From Sporothrix humicola (lineage: Eukaryota; Ascomycota; Sordariomycetes; Ophiostomatales; Ophiostomataceae): a DNA stretch of 64,000 nucleotides. The stretch is from the NCBI GenBank assembly GCA_021396245.1, contig WNYE01000034.1:310001-374000 (forward strand), read 5' to 3'. The translations under genes were made by a program, and so were the position numbers. The notes below the pieces were generated by a model. It searched no databases. It worked only from the letters and a program-made list of their open reading frames with translations, and had not been told where the DNA came from. Positions within the stretch are counted from its first letter, which is position 1; each line of letters begins with the position of its first letter. Shown piece by piece: positions 54,018-64,000 of this stretch.

Positions 54018-55673
54018 CTACATGACATATCGGAAGCTTCTGATCTCGAAATCTGTCTTGTCCTCAAAGGTCTGAGGATCGTTCTGGATCTCGCCCTGAG
54101 CGGCAGCCCTGTCGCGGCTTGCATTCTCCCACATGTAGAGGCCGCGCAGAATCAAAGGAATGACGCACAGGAGGCAGATGCAGGACAGCATGGCCTTGAT
54201 GCCGGTCGGGTAGCCCTGGTCCTGTTCGTTGGCCAAAAAGAACTGGGGCGAGGCGATGCTGCCGGCACAGTAGCCGACGAACAGCAGAAAGGTGACGGTG
54301 ATCTTCTTGGCGGTGCCGGCGACGTTGCCGCCGATAACGGCAAAGGAGAGGGCCAATGTCACGGAGAAAGTGTAGGTGGCCCAGAGGGCAATCACGCGGC
54401 CCCATTTGTTGGTGGCCGGCAAAGTATGTAAGAGGACGCCGCCGACGATGGACGGAACGCAAGAGGCGGACATGGAGAGCAGCCGCATATCATGAAAGCG
54501 AGTAGAAATATAGCCGCTGGGGGTGTTAGCGGGAGCAACTTTAGTCAATTTTAGCCATGTGTAAAGGTGACCTACCTCAATATTAGAGACGTCAGTTGGA
54601 TGACGTTGGCCGGGATGCCAATCAGCATGGTGTCGACGGCCGAAAAGCCGAGTCCTTTCAGGATCAGACTGGAAAAGCCAGAGAGGGCGCCTGCCGGGAT
54701 GGTGCCGCACATGCCGAGGGCAAAGAACAGGTACGTCTTGGGGTCCGTAAAGGCTTCGCGGACCTGGTACCATTGCCACTTGCCCTTTGTGCCGGTGTGC
54801 TGGTCCGAGGTCATGGTCATGGCGGCCACGCGTTCCTCGGGTGTCAAAAAACGGGCCACCATTGGATCCGACGGGAAGACGAAAAAGAGGACGATGCCCC
54901 AGACAAATGTGATGAAGCCAAAGATCAGAAACATGACGCGCCAGACGGCAATGGCCGGGTGGCTCATGTGGCCGAATCCGTAACTGATGAGTGACCCAAG
55001 GATGGCAAAGAGGGGCGTGCCGCAGAACCAGGCAATCTGGCGGATCGGCTGCTCGTCACGGCGGTACCACCGGGCGACGACAACAACAAAACTCGGTGCA
55101 ATGGCCGACTCCAGGCCGCCCAGGATAAAACGGGCCACGAGCAGACCGGCATAGCTGTTGGAAAAGTTGGCCATGGCGAGCGTCAGGCCCCAGGCCGAGA
55201 CCATGAAGCCGAGATAGCGTTCGACGGGGAAGAGTGGCAACAGCGAAGCCAAGGGGTACTCGAGACTCATGTAGCCAAAGTAGAAGATGCTGTTGACCCA
55301 GCTGTAGTCCTGGCCGACGAGGTGCTGGGTGTGTTAGTGACAGGACGGAATAAAAGGTGCAGACTGAACGTACGGTATCCTCCCGCAGAGTGTAGACGGC
55401 GGCCAGACCGAGCACAGCCTTGTCGAGGTATTGCAGGCCATACGTAAAGATCATCTGCGGTGTGTTAGTTGTCATCTAATACCATCCGGTCCCGAACGAG
55501 CAACTCACCAACGGCATTAGATGGATGTCGATCTTGCGGACAATCTTGCTGCGCGATGCCTCCCAGTCGTGGTCGTCGACAATGACCTCGCCTGGCTTTG
55601 AAAGCTGTTCACTGTCGACAGCCGTGTCCTCCACCACTGTGGAAGGAACGGTGTTTGATTTCTCAGAGTCCAT
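54018..55673 (-). CDS. MFS transporter, Dal5/anion:cation symporter type
   Basis: Four exons on the minus strand: 55509-55673, 55374-55454, 54576-55324 and 54018-54516. The introns are 54, 49 and 59 bp, each with GT-AG borders and a CTAAC-like branch; 497 aa. Splicing restores the family start KIDIHLMPLMIFTYGLQYLD and KAVLGLAAVYTLREDTHLVG, typical of the allantoate/nicotinate permease (Dal5, Tna1) group. About 12 membrane segments follow, with RFILGGLESAIAPSFVVVVA and WYRRDEQPIRQ. The likely job is proton-coupled uptake of an organic anion or carboxylate. It is divergent from the Zn2Cys6 regulator at 56500 and near an AstE/AspA hydrolase, which suggests uptake of an acylated substrate (inference). 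Confidence 0.9.
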
Positions 55674-56499
55674 GATGTGTCAGGTGTCTGGTGTCGTGAA
55701 GATGTTGTCGTCTAAACTCTGTCGATTCCGTTGATTCTCTGTAATCTGTTGACCCCAGACCACGGGCTCAGACGAAGACGCTGAGCATCTTATGTAGAAT
55801 GTCAACAGGTCCCTTGCCGAAGCAAGATCAACAACCCCCAAATGATAGCATCCCCGGCTGCACGACTCTGGGGAAGATTGTTGAGATTCTCCACGGCAGT
55901 GATAGCTCTGATACTTTCTCGCCAATCCTTCCATCGCTAATTCGCTCCAAAACGGCTAAGCGGTCGCTGATTTGCCCGAATTCGGAAGTGCAATCGCAAA
56001 TTCGCTGAAAAGTGACTAGGCCGCGCGAGTCCCCCGCGTGGCATCCGACGTCAACTTGCAGGTTGTCGGCATGTCAAGATATAAGTACGATTGTCTGGGG
56101 AAGTACGTCGTTCGTATGCCGTCCCAGTGTTTTCCGTGTGATGCAATGTTATTTTTTATGGGATATTATTTCATGTCGTTTTATTGGCTCTCTTCTGGTA
56201 GAAACACCATGTAAAGGAGCCGACTGGATGGAAGATAACTGAGATGTAAAAGGCCTGGAGAACACCCACCGAGTGCTCGGCTTAGCGCTCTTCTGGGCCC
56301 TGATAGCGGGGCAACACCACGCGACCTGCTAAACCCACAGCGAGTGGCACCTCCGTATCCGTGCCGGTAGCGGTCCAGACTTCATCCTGATCAATCGCCG
56401 TGAAATGTCGTCCAAGGTTTGCTCCAGACAACGCGCAAAACAAGTCAAAAGTGGTCAATTAGCGACGATTAATGGCAATCAGTCGTCCCATTGATTGCC
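55674..56499. promoter_or_regulatory. Divergent promoter of MFS transporter and regulator
   Basis: 826-bp shared spacer. It contains AATTCGC words (about 55939, 55979 and 55998) and two copies of CACTTTTGAC/AAAAGTGA-like sequence near 56005 and 56448; significance unknown. No gene is seen. Confidence 0.5.
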
Positions 56500-58318
56500 A
56501 TGGCCTGCTCGACATGCTCCAGACGCAACGAGTCCTGCGACAAACGGCGTCCACGGTGTGGCCCCTGTAAGGTCTCTCATTTACGCTGTACCTATCCACG
56601 ACCGCCGGGCGTCTTCACCTTTGTCGCCGAGAACGGTGCACGATCGCCCAAACGTCTGCGAGGTGGTGATTCTGTGCCTCTCCGGCAAGTGGCCGAGTCA
56701 CAAGCACCAACGCCTACACCAGCGGCATCTCTTCCCGCCGTCGTTGCTACACCGATATCTGATGTCGTGCAGACGCAGCTCACACACAGCGGCCTGCCTG
56801 TGATGCTCCCGTCGCCATGGCATGACGACTTTTACTACGACTTTAACACGGAGCCCTTTCATGACATTAACTTTCACGTCGACATTGGCACAACATTCCA
56901 GTTGTCTACAGAGGTACCCGGTGGGAGCATCTCGTCAACACCCAACAGTACACAGTTGTCAGAGAACAACGCACCTCCCGACAACTTCACACCAAGAATA
57001 GAGCAATCCAACGTGCGAGATGCGCACCCACTGCCAGGGCATATCCTGGCACAGCATTACTCGTCCGAACTGGCCAAAAAGTACTCGTTCAAGTCGTCGG
57101 AATGGACGTTCTACACATACTTCTTCCACCGCTTCACACAGAGTCACCCATGGGTGTTGTTTTCAATACAAGCATGGACGTCGACACACTTGTTCTACTC
57201 TGGCAAAATACAAACCCTCACCAGTGCCGAGGCAGACTACTCACGATTCGTTGACCACATGAGAACGCAATATGGTGTGAGTCACGAGACCTTTGGCGAT
57301 GGCGACACACAGCAGAGCCTTGCCAGTGCACCATCAGACGACATTGACGCCATCTTTGTCGGCCACTTCTTCTTAGCTTTGGCCGACCTGATGGCAACCA
57401 GGCCCGTCCCCTTCCGCGGTATCCTCAACTTTGCTGCACATCTTCTGCGGATACCGAATATCAAAGCCCAGATGACTGGTGTTCGATCACGAGTTGCATC
57501 TTGGGTAGGTATCGCTTTGTTTCATATTTCTAAAGGCCAGGTCACTGACATTTACGTAGTTCTGCATCCTCGACGCGAAAGCTTCTGCATTCCAACGCTC
57601 AGATGGAACTGTTCTTGAGGCAATCGGCGGCGAGTCTGGTCTGACAAACGCCCTCAACGACTCGTATTTGACCCTCCAACAGGCATACTCCTTAACATAC
57701 CCAGATGAACAACGAAAAGGCGACGCCGAGCAACTTCCACTCTTACAACGTATGTTGTCCCTGGCAGCTCTACTCCATGATATTACCCAGATAAAACATA
57801 CACCTGAGGACGAAGCAAGGCCAGCCAAGATGCATGAGTTGAGAACAAAGATCGACATACATCGGGACGCCATCATGACTCTGGCGTCATCTGACACCTT
57901 GCACGGCCTGCCGAGAGCCCGTTCTACCTTTCTCGTCCTGTCGGCACTCTACCACTCTGTGGAGATATCCTCCTCGAGAAGTCTATGCCCAGAAGCCCCA
58001 AGACATGCCGCATCAGACCACGCAAGACACATTGTCAAGCTGGCCCAAGAACTCACTAAATTTCATCCATCTCGCAACAGCCCACCGCCCACAAAGTTCT
58101 GGCCCCTTCCTATTGTGATGGCAGCCATCGAAGTGGACGACATTATCTACCGTGAATGGGCTATTGACCGGCTACGGTCGTACGAAAAAGTCGGCGGTAA
58201 TCACTATGTCTACGCCACAAAATTTGTCGAACTCGTGTGTGCTACAGAAGATAATGCAGGAGTACGTGTGGACTGGGAGCCCATTATGGCCAGCGTGAAG
58301 GATGGTCTGATAATTTGA
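56500..58318 (+). CDS. Zn2Cys6 transcription factor
   Basis: Exons 56500-57504 and 57560-58318 with a 55-bp GTAGGT...GTAG intron; 587 aa. The zinc cluster begins at residue 3 (ACSTCSRRNESCDKRRPRCG) with spacing C-x2-C-x6-C-x6-C-x2-C-x6-C. A low-complexity linker and a helical regulatory domain follow (HILAQHYSSELAKKYSFKSS, GHFFLALADLMATRPVPFRG, ASWFCILDAKASAF across the splice). Zinc cluster at the extreme N-terminus plus an aspartate/helix-rich C-terminal domain fits the broad fungal C6 class. It is divergent from the MFS gene and ends 49 bp from the end of the hydrolase gene, so it is probably their regulator (inference). Confidence 0.82.
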
Positions 58319-58367
58319 TTATGGCTGTCCAATATATGTACATATCTGTCATCTACCATACCCTATC

Positions 58368-59707
58368 TTACAAATGACCATCTTCTTTCACGGCCTCAAA
58401 TGTGTCGCCAATAACACCAAGGTGGATGACACGACTTCCCATCTTGGCCACTGGGTTGCCTTCAACGCCGACGACAACTGTCTCATAGTCTGGCCCCATG
58501 ATCTGCTCGACAACGTCGCCAAAGATCGTCTGGACTTCAGCGACGTGTTCGCCAGGCTGAACAATATCTGCCACATCTTTGAAGACTGGATGATCGTATT
58601 GTTAGTCCCTCTGAACATTACATTCACGGAACAGTGAGCGATACGTACCTCGTAGTATGCCACCCGTCTTCGAAAAAATCCAGTACTAAATCTGTGTTAG
58701 TCCTTGCGAATCATAACCTTTTTTGTCTCGTTTTTTTTAGACTGTCTTACACTTCTTGTGCACAAGACCGTGTCCCGTTTTCTTACAGCACTGATGGACC
58801 GTTTTGTGAGGGGAGAAGGGGTGTACGTAGATGACATGCTTAGTGAGGACAGAATCCTCCGGATGCCAGCGTATGTGGCTCTAATAAAGTCGGTCTGGAA
58901 GACACTCGGGTTGCCAATCTACAAACGTCAGTATTGACATGATCCAGATGACAATGGTAATCCAGTAGAACTCACCTCGACAGTCAATGCTCGAATACCA
59001 CGTGCTTGTGCGCATCCCCTCAACGACCCTCCCGTGGCAACATGGACGATAATTTGTGGTTCAAGCAGTTTTGCCAGCTGTGCAATCTCTGGGTGGCTCA
59101 TGTCCACACGTGCGTACAGCGAGTTCCGTCGTCCAGGCGAGGCCGTGTGCAAATCGATCAGGTAGTCAAGATGGACAACGACCTTGTTGAAGAAGGCATA
59201 AACGTATTGCTGCGGTGCAGAGCCGTCCTTCTTGCCGGGCATCAGTCGGTTCAGGTCCTGCTTCGAGTCTTCGTCGAAACACCGGATCGATGCCAGGAAG
59301 CCAGGGACATTGACCACCGGGATGCCGATCAACGTGCCGCGGTCCACCGTGAATGGTTCTATTCCATAATCTTCCCCTTGCACAGCCACATCCCTGAACA
59401 GCTGCTGGATGACGGGAATGCCGTTGACTTCGTTGCCGTGCACGGCGCACGTGATACCGACAGTCGGGCCCGGATTGCTTGACCGGTACGCAAAGATGGG
59501 AATGTCCACCGATCCAAGAGCCGTAGCGGATAGTCTCAGCTGGTAACGGCAAACCGTGTCAAAAGGTATGGCCGAAATGTCGAGGGATGTGATGTTGACA
59601 ACGTTGGTGTGGCTGCCCTTTTCAGTGCTGTGCAGCATTGTAGGCTTCAGCGCTGGTGCTCTAGAGCCCCCATTTTCAGGGCTCTCATGAAGGATAGCGG
59701 GGGCCAT
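58368..59707 (-). CDS. AstE/AspA-family zinc hydrolase (aspartoacylase-like)
   Basis: Four exons on the minus strand: 58976-59707, 58787-58918, 58649-58685 and 58368-58585. The introns are 57, 101 and 63 bp; 372 aa. The start is ATG 59707 (MAPAILHESPENGG). Zinc-site features are CAVHGNEVNGIPV (His and Glu near residues 88-91) and LIDLHTASPG (His near 187). RIRALTVEIGNPS-like text at the first splice carries the catalytic Glu region. The last exons restore YWIFSKTGGILRVFKDVADI, VQTIFGDVV and GSRVIHLGVIG, the usual C-terminal beta domain of succinylglutamate desuccinylase/aspartoacylase proteins. It would cleave an N-acyl amino acid or related amide. The third exon is only 37 bp. It is predicted cytosolic and converges on the regulator. 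Confidence 0.87.
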
Positions 59708-60576
59708 GGTCGATGTGATAAGAAACGTTAACAAAGAATATTGACTTAACAGAGATCACACTTCCTCTTCTCTTGTTAATCGACTTTGCCAAGATCAATG
59801 ACATGCCATACTTTTTATGTCTTGCCTTAATCGTTGTCACGTTTCTTTTGCGCGAGAAACAGCTCATCACACTTACACGGCATTTCCCAATTCGGCGCCA
59901 CAGCGACGCCCTGCCAAGTCCCTTAATTTCAGTGGACCTTAAATGGGCCGCAACCGCCAACAATCGCTCTTTTCGCCCAATCGGGCCACACCAGCGACGA
60001 CTTGCCATCGTCACACATCGGCACACTTGCACGATTCACTTACACGATAAGAATCCCCGTGTGCGAGCGAGAGACAATAGACGAAATTCACCTGGCGGAT
60101 ATTTGACCAAACATGTTAGCATTAGGAAAACAGCGATTATGTAACAAACACCTTCTTCGCCGGATTATTTGCTATCCGGATCAATTCTTGTATTTACTAG
60201 CATCGACGCTTCCGAGCCCAAGGTCCAGCCGGTAACTAATACTGGTTGGAGGAGGCCATCTAGACAAGCTTGAAAGTCATAAGCTGTTGTAAAATGGTGA
60301 GTAATAGCAACAACAAATTTAGGGCACGGTTGTAAATTCGTGTCATCCAATTAAGCAAGGCAAGTCACGAGTTAAGCTTAACGCTTAATTCGATGTCTAT
60401 GGTTTGAAATTCACTCTCTCCTGCTAGAAACAGACTGCAAGGATCTCCACCATCTCCATCACTCCATCACTCCATCATCTCCATCATCTCCATCCATTAA
60501 ACCCGGCCAACAATAGCTGCTTTGCGACAGCCTTACGCACGACCAACAACGTCATCGAATAGTTTTATCAGAAACC
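59708..60576. other. Spacer with duplicated promoter segment, copy 1
   Basis: No gene is seen. About 60252-60360 matches about 62762-62885. Shared blocks in order are GAGGCCATC, ACAAG, GTTTGTAAAATRGTGAGTAAT-like sequence, and CATCCAMTTAAGCA. A TCTCCATCA-rich leader precedes the ATG at 60577. Confidence 0.6.
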
Positions 60577-61116
60577 ATGCGCATCTCCCTCGAAATCGAC
60601 ACGGCCAGGTCCTGGGGCGACGATATGGTCAAAATCGAATCCTTCGACAGACAAGTCGCCCCACGACGACCTCCAGGACGACCTCCAAGACAACCTCCAC
60701 GGCGTCAAATACAAGCACAAGCACAGCCACAATCCAACATCACGGCCCGCCGCCGCCACCCGGTGGAGGACCATCTTCATAATGCAGCCATGTATGCCGG
60801 ATGCGCGGTGCTCTTTGCCGTGTGCGGCCAGTGGCTGGTGGTGTCGCTGCCACTCGTCAGGACCGCCGTCTCCGCATTAACGGCAGGCGTAGCGGCAGTG
60901 CTGTACTCCACGCAGTCAAAGACGTGTGAAACGTGTAAAACGTGTGACGGGTGTGACGTGCGTGGCCAAATTATCCTTCTGGGCTTTGAAGGGATCGCCA
61001 TCGCCGTCGGCTTCCGTTGGTTCGGATATAGTGATAGCACCGCCTTGTTCATCTTGTTGATGCTGTTGGGATCATCGCTCGCAGGACGGCTGGCTCGGTC
61101 TCTGTCGCAGGGATAA
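60577..61116 (+). CDS. Small membrane protein of unknown family, 179 aa (tandem copy 1)
   Basis: The start MRISLEIDTARSW resembles the start of the gene at 63045 (MRITIDVAV). An Arg/Pro/Gln-rich linker (about residues 28-60) is followed by a hydrophobic pair (MYAGCAVLFAVCGQWLVVSL and a second segment). A Cys cluster (KTCETCKTCDGCD, about 118-130) follows, and then a second hydrophobic pair containing FEGIAIAVGFRWFGYSDSTA. This second pair aligns with CVEGMVLVTGLYLAGRPQNL in the 63045 protein. Four membrane segments are likely. No known family. The Cys-x2-Cys repeats could bind metal and are absent from the other copy. The promoter is duplicated too. Confidence 0.65.
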   Translation: MRISLEIDTARSWGDDMVKIESFDRQVAPRRPPGRPPRQPPRRQIQAQAQPQSNITARRRHPVEDHLHNAAMYAGCAVLFAVCGQWLVVSLPLVRTAVSALTAGVAAVLYSTQSKTCETCKTCDGCDVRGQIILLGFEGIAIAVGFRWFGYSDSTALFILLMLLGSSLAGRLARSLSQG

Positions 61117-61251
61117 CAAGTTAAAGTTGCAGTGGAGCTGGGATACACGAAATTTAGGATTCATTAAATTGGAGCGTTCCTAGTCTATTGTTTACGAAGT
61201 AACATATTAAGGACTGAGATCCCGAATAGCATATTTCCCTCTTCGGCCCGT

Positions 61252-62409
61252 TCATGCCTGGTTTGCTGCTACCAGGACAGTGCCATCATTCTGGGTAATG
61301 CTGACTTGCCCGTTTGCAAACAAATCTTTCAGACGTCTTGTTTCATGTACGGCATCCGATGCAACGACGTGTGTAGAAAGCCCGGCGTAGTCGATGCGTC
61401 TAGTTGCTCGCTTTGACGTAGACCGGAGGGCGCAGAGAGCCTCTGTCCAGGCGTCCGTCGTTTCGTCCCTCAACTTGAACGACTCACCGCGTCCGTCATA
61501 ATGGATAGGCGCCACCTCGTTCAGCAGGGAAAGACGTGTCGTGGTCGCATAGGATGCCGCCGTCATGGCCGCCGAGCAGGCCCGGGCAGCCTTCCATGCG
61601 AGGATCGGGTGGGACAGACGCAGAGTCGAGGCGGTCGTACGGGCAATGTATGCAATGGCGTGCGTGACGCGGGCCGTGTTGTGGAGGCGCTGGATGTCGC
61701 GTGCATCGAGCGCTGCCGAGAAGGCGGACTGGTTCTTGAGGTGCACGGTTGTCGTGCACGTTTTCCGGGCTTCTTGGGCGGCCTTGGTGGCGGCCGTGGT
61801 CACCGCCGTTGCTGTTTTCGTGGCCTGGATGACTTGTCTGGCCAAGCCACCGATGCCGGTCGGGTCGTTTGGGATGTAAGTCAAGATAAATCCAAACTCA
61901 TCCGGGGTCACGGCCCGCATGATCCAGCCGTAGAACAGCCACGCTAGCGGTGCCAACAGGCAAGACAACCAGCAAAAGGCGTCCAAGAGCCAAAATAGCC
62001 CAAACGAAACAAACGCAACGGGACTGCGTCGTACGGCCGCCAGCCCTGCATCGACGGCCTCGACGCCCAGCTGGATGGCACCTGCCGCTTGGTCCACACC
62101 GTCATCATGAAGCATCCAATGCTTAACATGACCTGCCGAGTACAGGGCTGCGGCCGTGGCGGATCCTATTTCTGCAGCCGCCTTGGCCAGAAACAGATCC
62201 ATGGGCCACCTCTGCGCGTCGAGCAAATAGGCCCGGGCTTCCAGCAGACGGTCAGCAGCTGACGCCACATTATTGAGTTTCAAGATTGCATCCTGCATTT
62301 CTGGCGCTCGAGTCGGCTCGTCATCGGCATAGTCGTCCGCGATGCTTGACAATGTATCAGATTGTGAAGGTGACTCGTCCCAATACCCTTCATCCGTTCT
62401 TGTGTCCAT
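61252..62409 (-). CDS. Unknown membrane protein, 385 aa
   Basis: ATG 62409 (MDTRTDEGYWDESPSQSD) begins an acidic Ser/Asp N-terminus similar in style to the FPGDGY proteins. Helical Ala-rich sequence follows. A strong membrane hairpin at about residues 131-165 (FVSFGLFWLLDAFCWLSCLL, then LAPLAWLFYGWIM) comes next, and a long Ala/Thr-rich helical region after it. Near the end, TTDAWTEALCALRS recalls the WT-x-A block of the FPGDGY family (RVWTDAVTDI). This is a weak link but worth testing. It sits on the opposite strand between two tandem paralogs, so it either inserted between them or was present before duplication. Function unknown. Confidence 0.65.
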   Translation of the reverse strand: MDTRTDEGYWDESPSQSDTLSSIADDYADDEPTRAPEMQDAILKLNNVASAADRLLEARAYLLDAQRWPMDLFLAKAAAEIGSATAAALYSAGHVKHWMLHDDGVDQAAGAIQLGVEAVDAGLAAVRRSPVAFVSFGLFWLLDAFCWLSCLLAPLAWLFYGWIMRAVTPDEFGFILTYIPNDPTGIGGLARQVIQATKTATAVTTAATKAAQEARKTCTTTVHLKNQSAFSAALDARDIQRLHNTARVTHAIAYIARTTASTLRLSHPILAWKAARACSAAMTAASYATTTRLSLLNEVAPIHYDGRGESFKLRDETTDAWTEALCALRSTSKRATRRIDYAGLSTHVVASDAVHETRRLKDLFANGQVSITQNDGTVLVAANQA

Positions 62410-63044
62410 ATTATATTATAGGTTGTATGGAATCATTTGGCGGGTTGTTTGTTCGGTGAGCTTGTTTTGATGCGGTAACTGTTGATGTATTTGATGAATA
62501 ATGGATGATGGAGAGCATTGGGATATGATTTGTATATTTTTTTGATTTGGGGATTTGAATGTCAAATTAAGATTTTTGTTTCGACTACTAATACTAAATG
62601 CTCACTTAATCTGGTCAGATGATGATGCAAATTAGTGCTTTAAAACTCTCTTGATGATTACTCAGTATCTTACATGATGTTGTGATCTATGTGTGACCAG
62701 AGATGGTAGTAAATATAAGAGGACACTCCATCGACTTGGCCATGAACTAACATAAATCGAAGAGGCCATCCAAACAAGGTGCAAAATACTTACAGCAGTT
62801 TGTAAAATAGTGAGTAATCGTAAGAAGCGGCCTTGTGCAAAAATTACAATTTAGTTGCAAGGTCTTGCCATCCACTTAAGCATGCCCTAACGTCCTAATA
62901 TACCAGTCGTTAGTAGAGAGTAAGGCATATTTCTATCGTAGTTTAAAACCTTAATTCTCATCATGCTTCGATACTAAACATTCTCCCAGTCTACACACTT
63001 TTTCAACGATCTCTGTCATCTCCATCCTTTCCTCATTTATCAAG
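62410..63044. promoter_or_regulatory. Spacer with duplicated promoter segment, copy 2
   Basis: AT-rich spacer that includes about 62762-62885, the counterpart of 60252-60360. It holds the promoters of two divergent genes. A CTCCATC-type leader again precedes the ATG. Confidence 0.6.
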
Positions 63045-64000
63045 ATGCCAACGAGAATCATGCGCATCACCATCGACGTCGCTGTCGACACCGACACCGA
63101 CACCGACACCGACGGGTCCTGGGATGTCGAAGCATCGTGGAACGGCTGCGAGAGCTCGCCTTCTACGGTGGACGAGGATTCCGAGCACGAACATCACGAC
63201 AATTACTTGGACGAATACTCCGATGACTACTCCGACGGATACTCCGACAGATATTCAGACGACGACGACGAATCTAACAACGGATACTTGCGCAATACAG
63301 CCTCCCACAAAACCCGCGTTCCATCCACAATCTCCGTCGTGGACGTTCTCCCCGGTCTTTTCAAGCATGGACTCACTTGTGCTGCGGTAACAATGATCCT
63401 GAATTTGGGCCTCATCCTAGGCCTTATCAGCGACGACGGATGGCCCATGTCGGTCTTGTTGTTCTTTCTCTCCAAAGTCGTTGCAGGCGCCTTTGCAGGA
63501 TTTGCACTGGTGCTCACGGACATGGCATATCGACTTTTAAAGCACGACAATTTAAAGTCTCCAGAGTGGCTCCTACAACTGGCTGTACTGTGCGTGGAAG
63601 GAATGGTGCTAGTCACCGGCCTGTACCTTGCTGGACGACCGCAGAACCTGGCGGTGTTGGTCCTGGGCTGGCTGCTGGAATCGGCGGTTTCGGCGCGGAT
63701 AGGCTGGCAGGACTCTGACGATGGACACTTCAGCAGTATCTTTCCCCTCAAAGACTGGGCCCCAACCAAAATCTCCATCATGGAGGCTGCTCTCAGCCAG
63801 TTCCAGCATGGAATCACTTGCTGCTGTTTTGCAAACCCTCTGAACTTGGGCCTCGCCCTACACTTTATAAGCGTCGACGGGTGGCTCGTGCGGCTGCTGT
63901 TGCTGCTTCTTGCCAAAGCCGGTGCATCTGCAGCTGCAGGAGGTGTACTGGTGACCACGGGCATAACATATGGACTTTGGAGCGGCGACGTACACGACTT
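63045..64000 (+). CDS. Membrane protein with internal repeat, partial (tandem copy 2)
   Basis: The frame opens at ATG 63045 (MPTRIMRITIDVAVDTDTDT) and has no stop to the window end: 318 codons and incomplete. An Asp/Thr tract and a Tyr-Ser-Asp repeat (YSDDYSDGYSDRYSDDDDE, about residues 65-83) form an acidic head. Then a module FKHGLTCAAVTMILNLGLIL...GW recurs about 145 residues later as FQHGITCCCFANPLNLGLAL...GW, each followed by two hydrophobic segments. Between them lies VEGMVLVTGLYLAG, matching copy 1 at 60577. At least six membrane segments are visible. No known family. The internal duplication makes it longer than copy 1. Confidence 0.7.
   Translation, partial: MPTRIMRITIDVAVDTDTDTDTDGSWDVEASWNGCESSPSTVDEDSEHEHHDNYLDEYSDDYSDGYSDRYSDDDDESNNGYLRNTASHKTRVPSTISVVDVLPGLFKHGLTCAAVTMILNLGLILGLISDDGWPMSVLLFFLSKVVAGAFAGFALVLTDMAYRLLKHDNLKSPEWLLQLAVLCVEGMVLVTGLYLAGRPQNLAVLVLGWLLESAVSARIGWQDSDDGHFSSIFPLKDWAPTKISIMEAALSQFQHGITCCCFANPLNLGLALHFISVDGWLVRLLLLLLAKAGASAAAGGVLVTTGITYGLWSGDVHD

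Overview
This window is nuclear DNA of a filamentous ascomycete fungus, most likely a Sordariomycete-like Pezizomycotina; I cannot place it more closely. The evidence is eukaryotic gene structure (short 49-101 bp GT-AG introns, several with a CTAAC-type branch site just before the acceptor), GC-rich coding regions in AT- and pyrimidine-rich spacers, and fungus-specific families: two Zn2Cys6 regulators, a Pth11-like rhodopsin-fold protein, a DUF1996 secreted protein and fungal MFS groups. No rRNA, CRISPR array or convincing tRNA was seen.

Layout. 0-3 kb: two tandem low-complexity genes of unknown function with similar downstream DNA. 5-7 kb: an APC-type amino acid/GABA permease. 7-12.5 kb: two head-to-head members of an unrecognised family (called here the FPGDGY family), a small secreted Thr-rich protein, and a gene broken by a 4-bp tandem duplication. 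12.7-13.9 kb: a decayed gene and a dispersed repeat. 13.9-26.2 kb: a coherent catabolic cluster with a GH95 alpha-L-fucosidase, an XlnR-type Zn2Cys6 regulator, an L-fuconate dehydratase of the enolase superfamily, an Ara2/L-galactose-dehydrogenase-like aldo-keto reductase and an MFS sugar porter. Together these look like L-fucose release, uptake, oxidation and dehydration under a local regulator.

26.4-33.3 kb: a 10-cysteine secreted peptide, a DHA1-type MFS transporter, and a bacterial-style self-sufficient P450 (heme domain plus phthalate-dioxygenase-reductase-like domain) split by one missing base. 33.7-38.7 kb: a strong hairpin, the third FPGDGY-family gene and two pseudogenes with frameshifts and in-frame TAG codons. 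40.5-41.5 kb: a DUF1996 protein. 41.6-50.9 kb: a gene desert of about 9 kb that holds five copies of the 9-mer TACGGAGTA/TACTCCGTA. 50.9-52.1 kb: the Pth11-like protein.

54.0-59.7 kb: a second functional set, with a Dal5/ACS-type MFS transporter divergent from a Zn2Cys6 regulator that converges on an AstE/AspA (aspartoacylase-like) hydrolase. 60.2-64 kb: two tandem paralogous small membrane proteins with duplicated promoters, separated by another unknown membrane protein on the opposite strand; the last gene runs off the window.

The main leads are the L-fucose cluster, the FPGDGY family, the duplicated membrane-protein family at the right end, and the split P450-reductase fusion. All homology statements come from reading motifs by eye; no database search was run.
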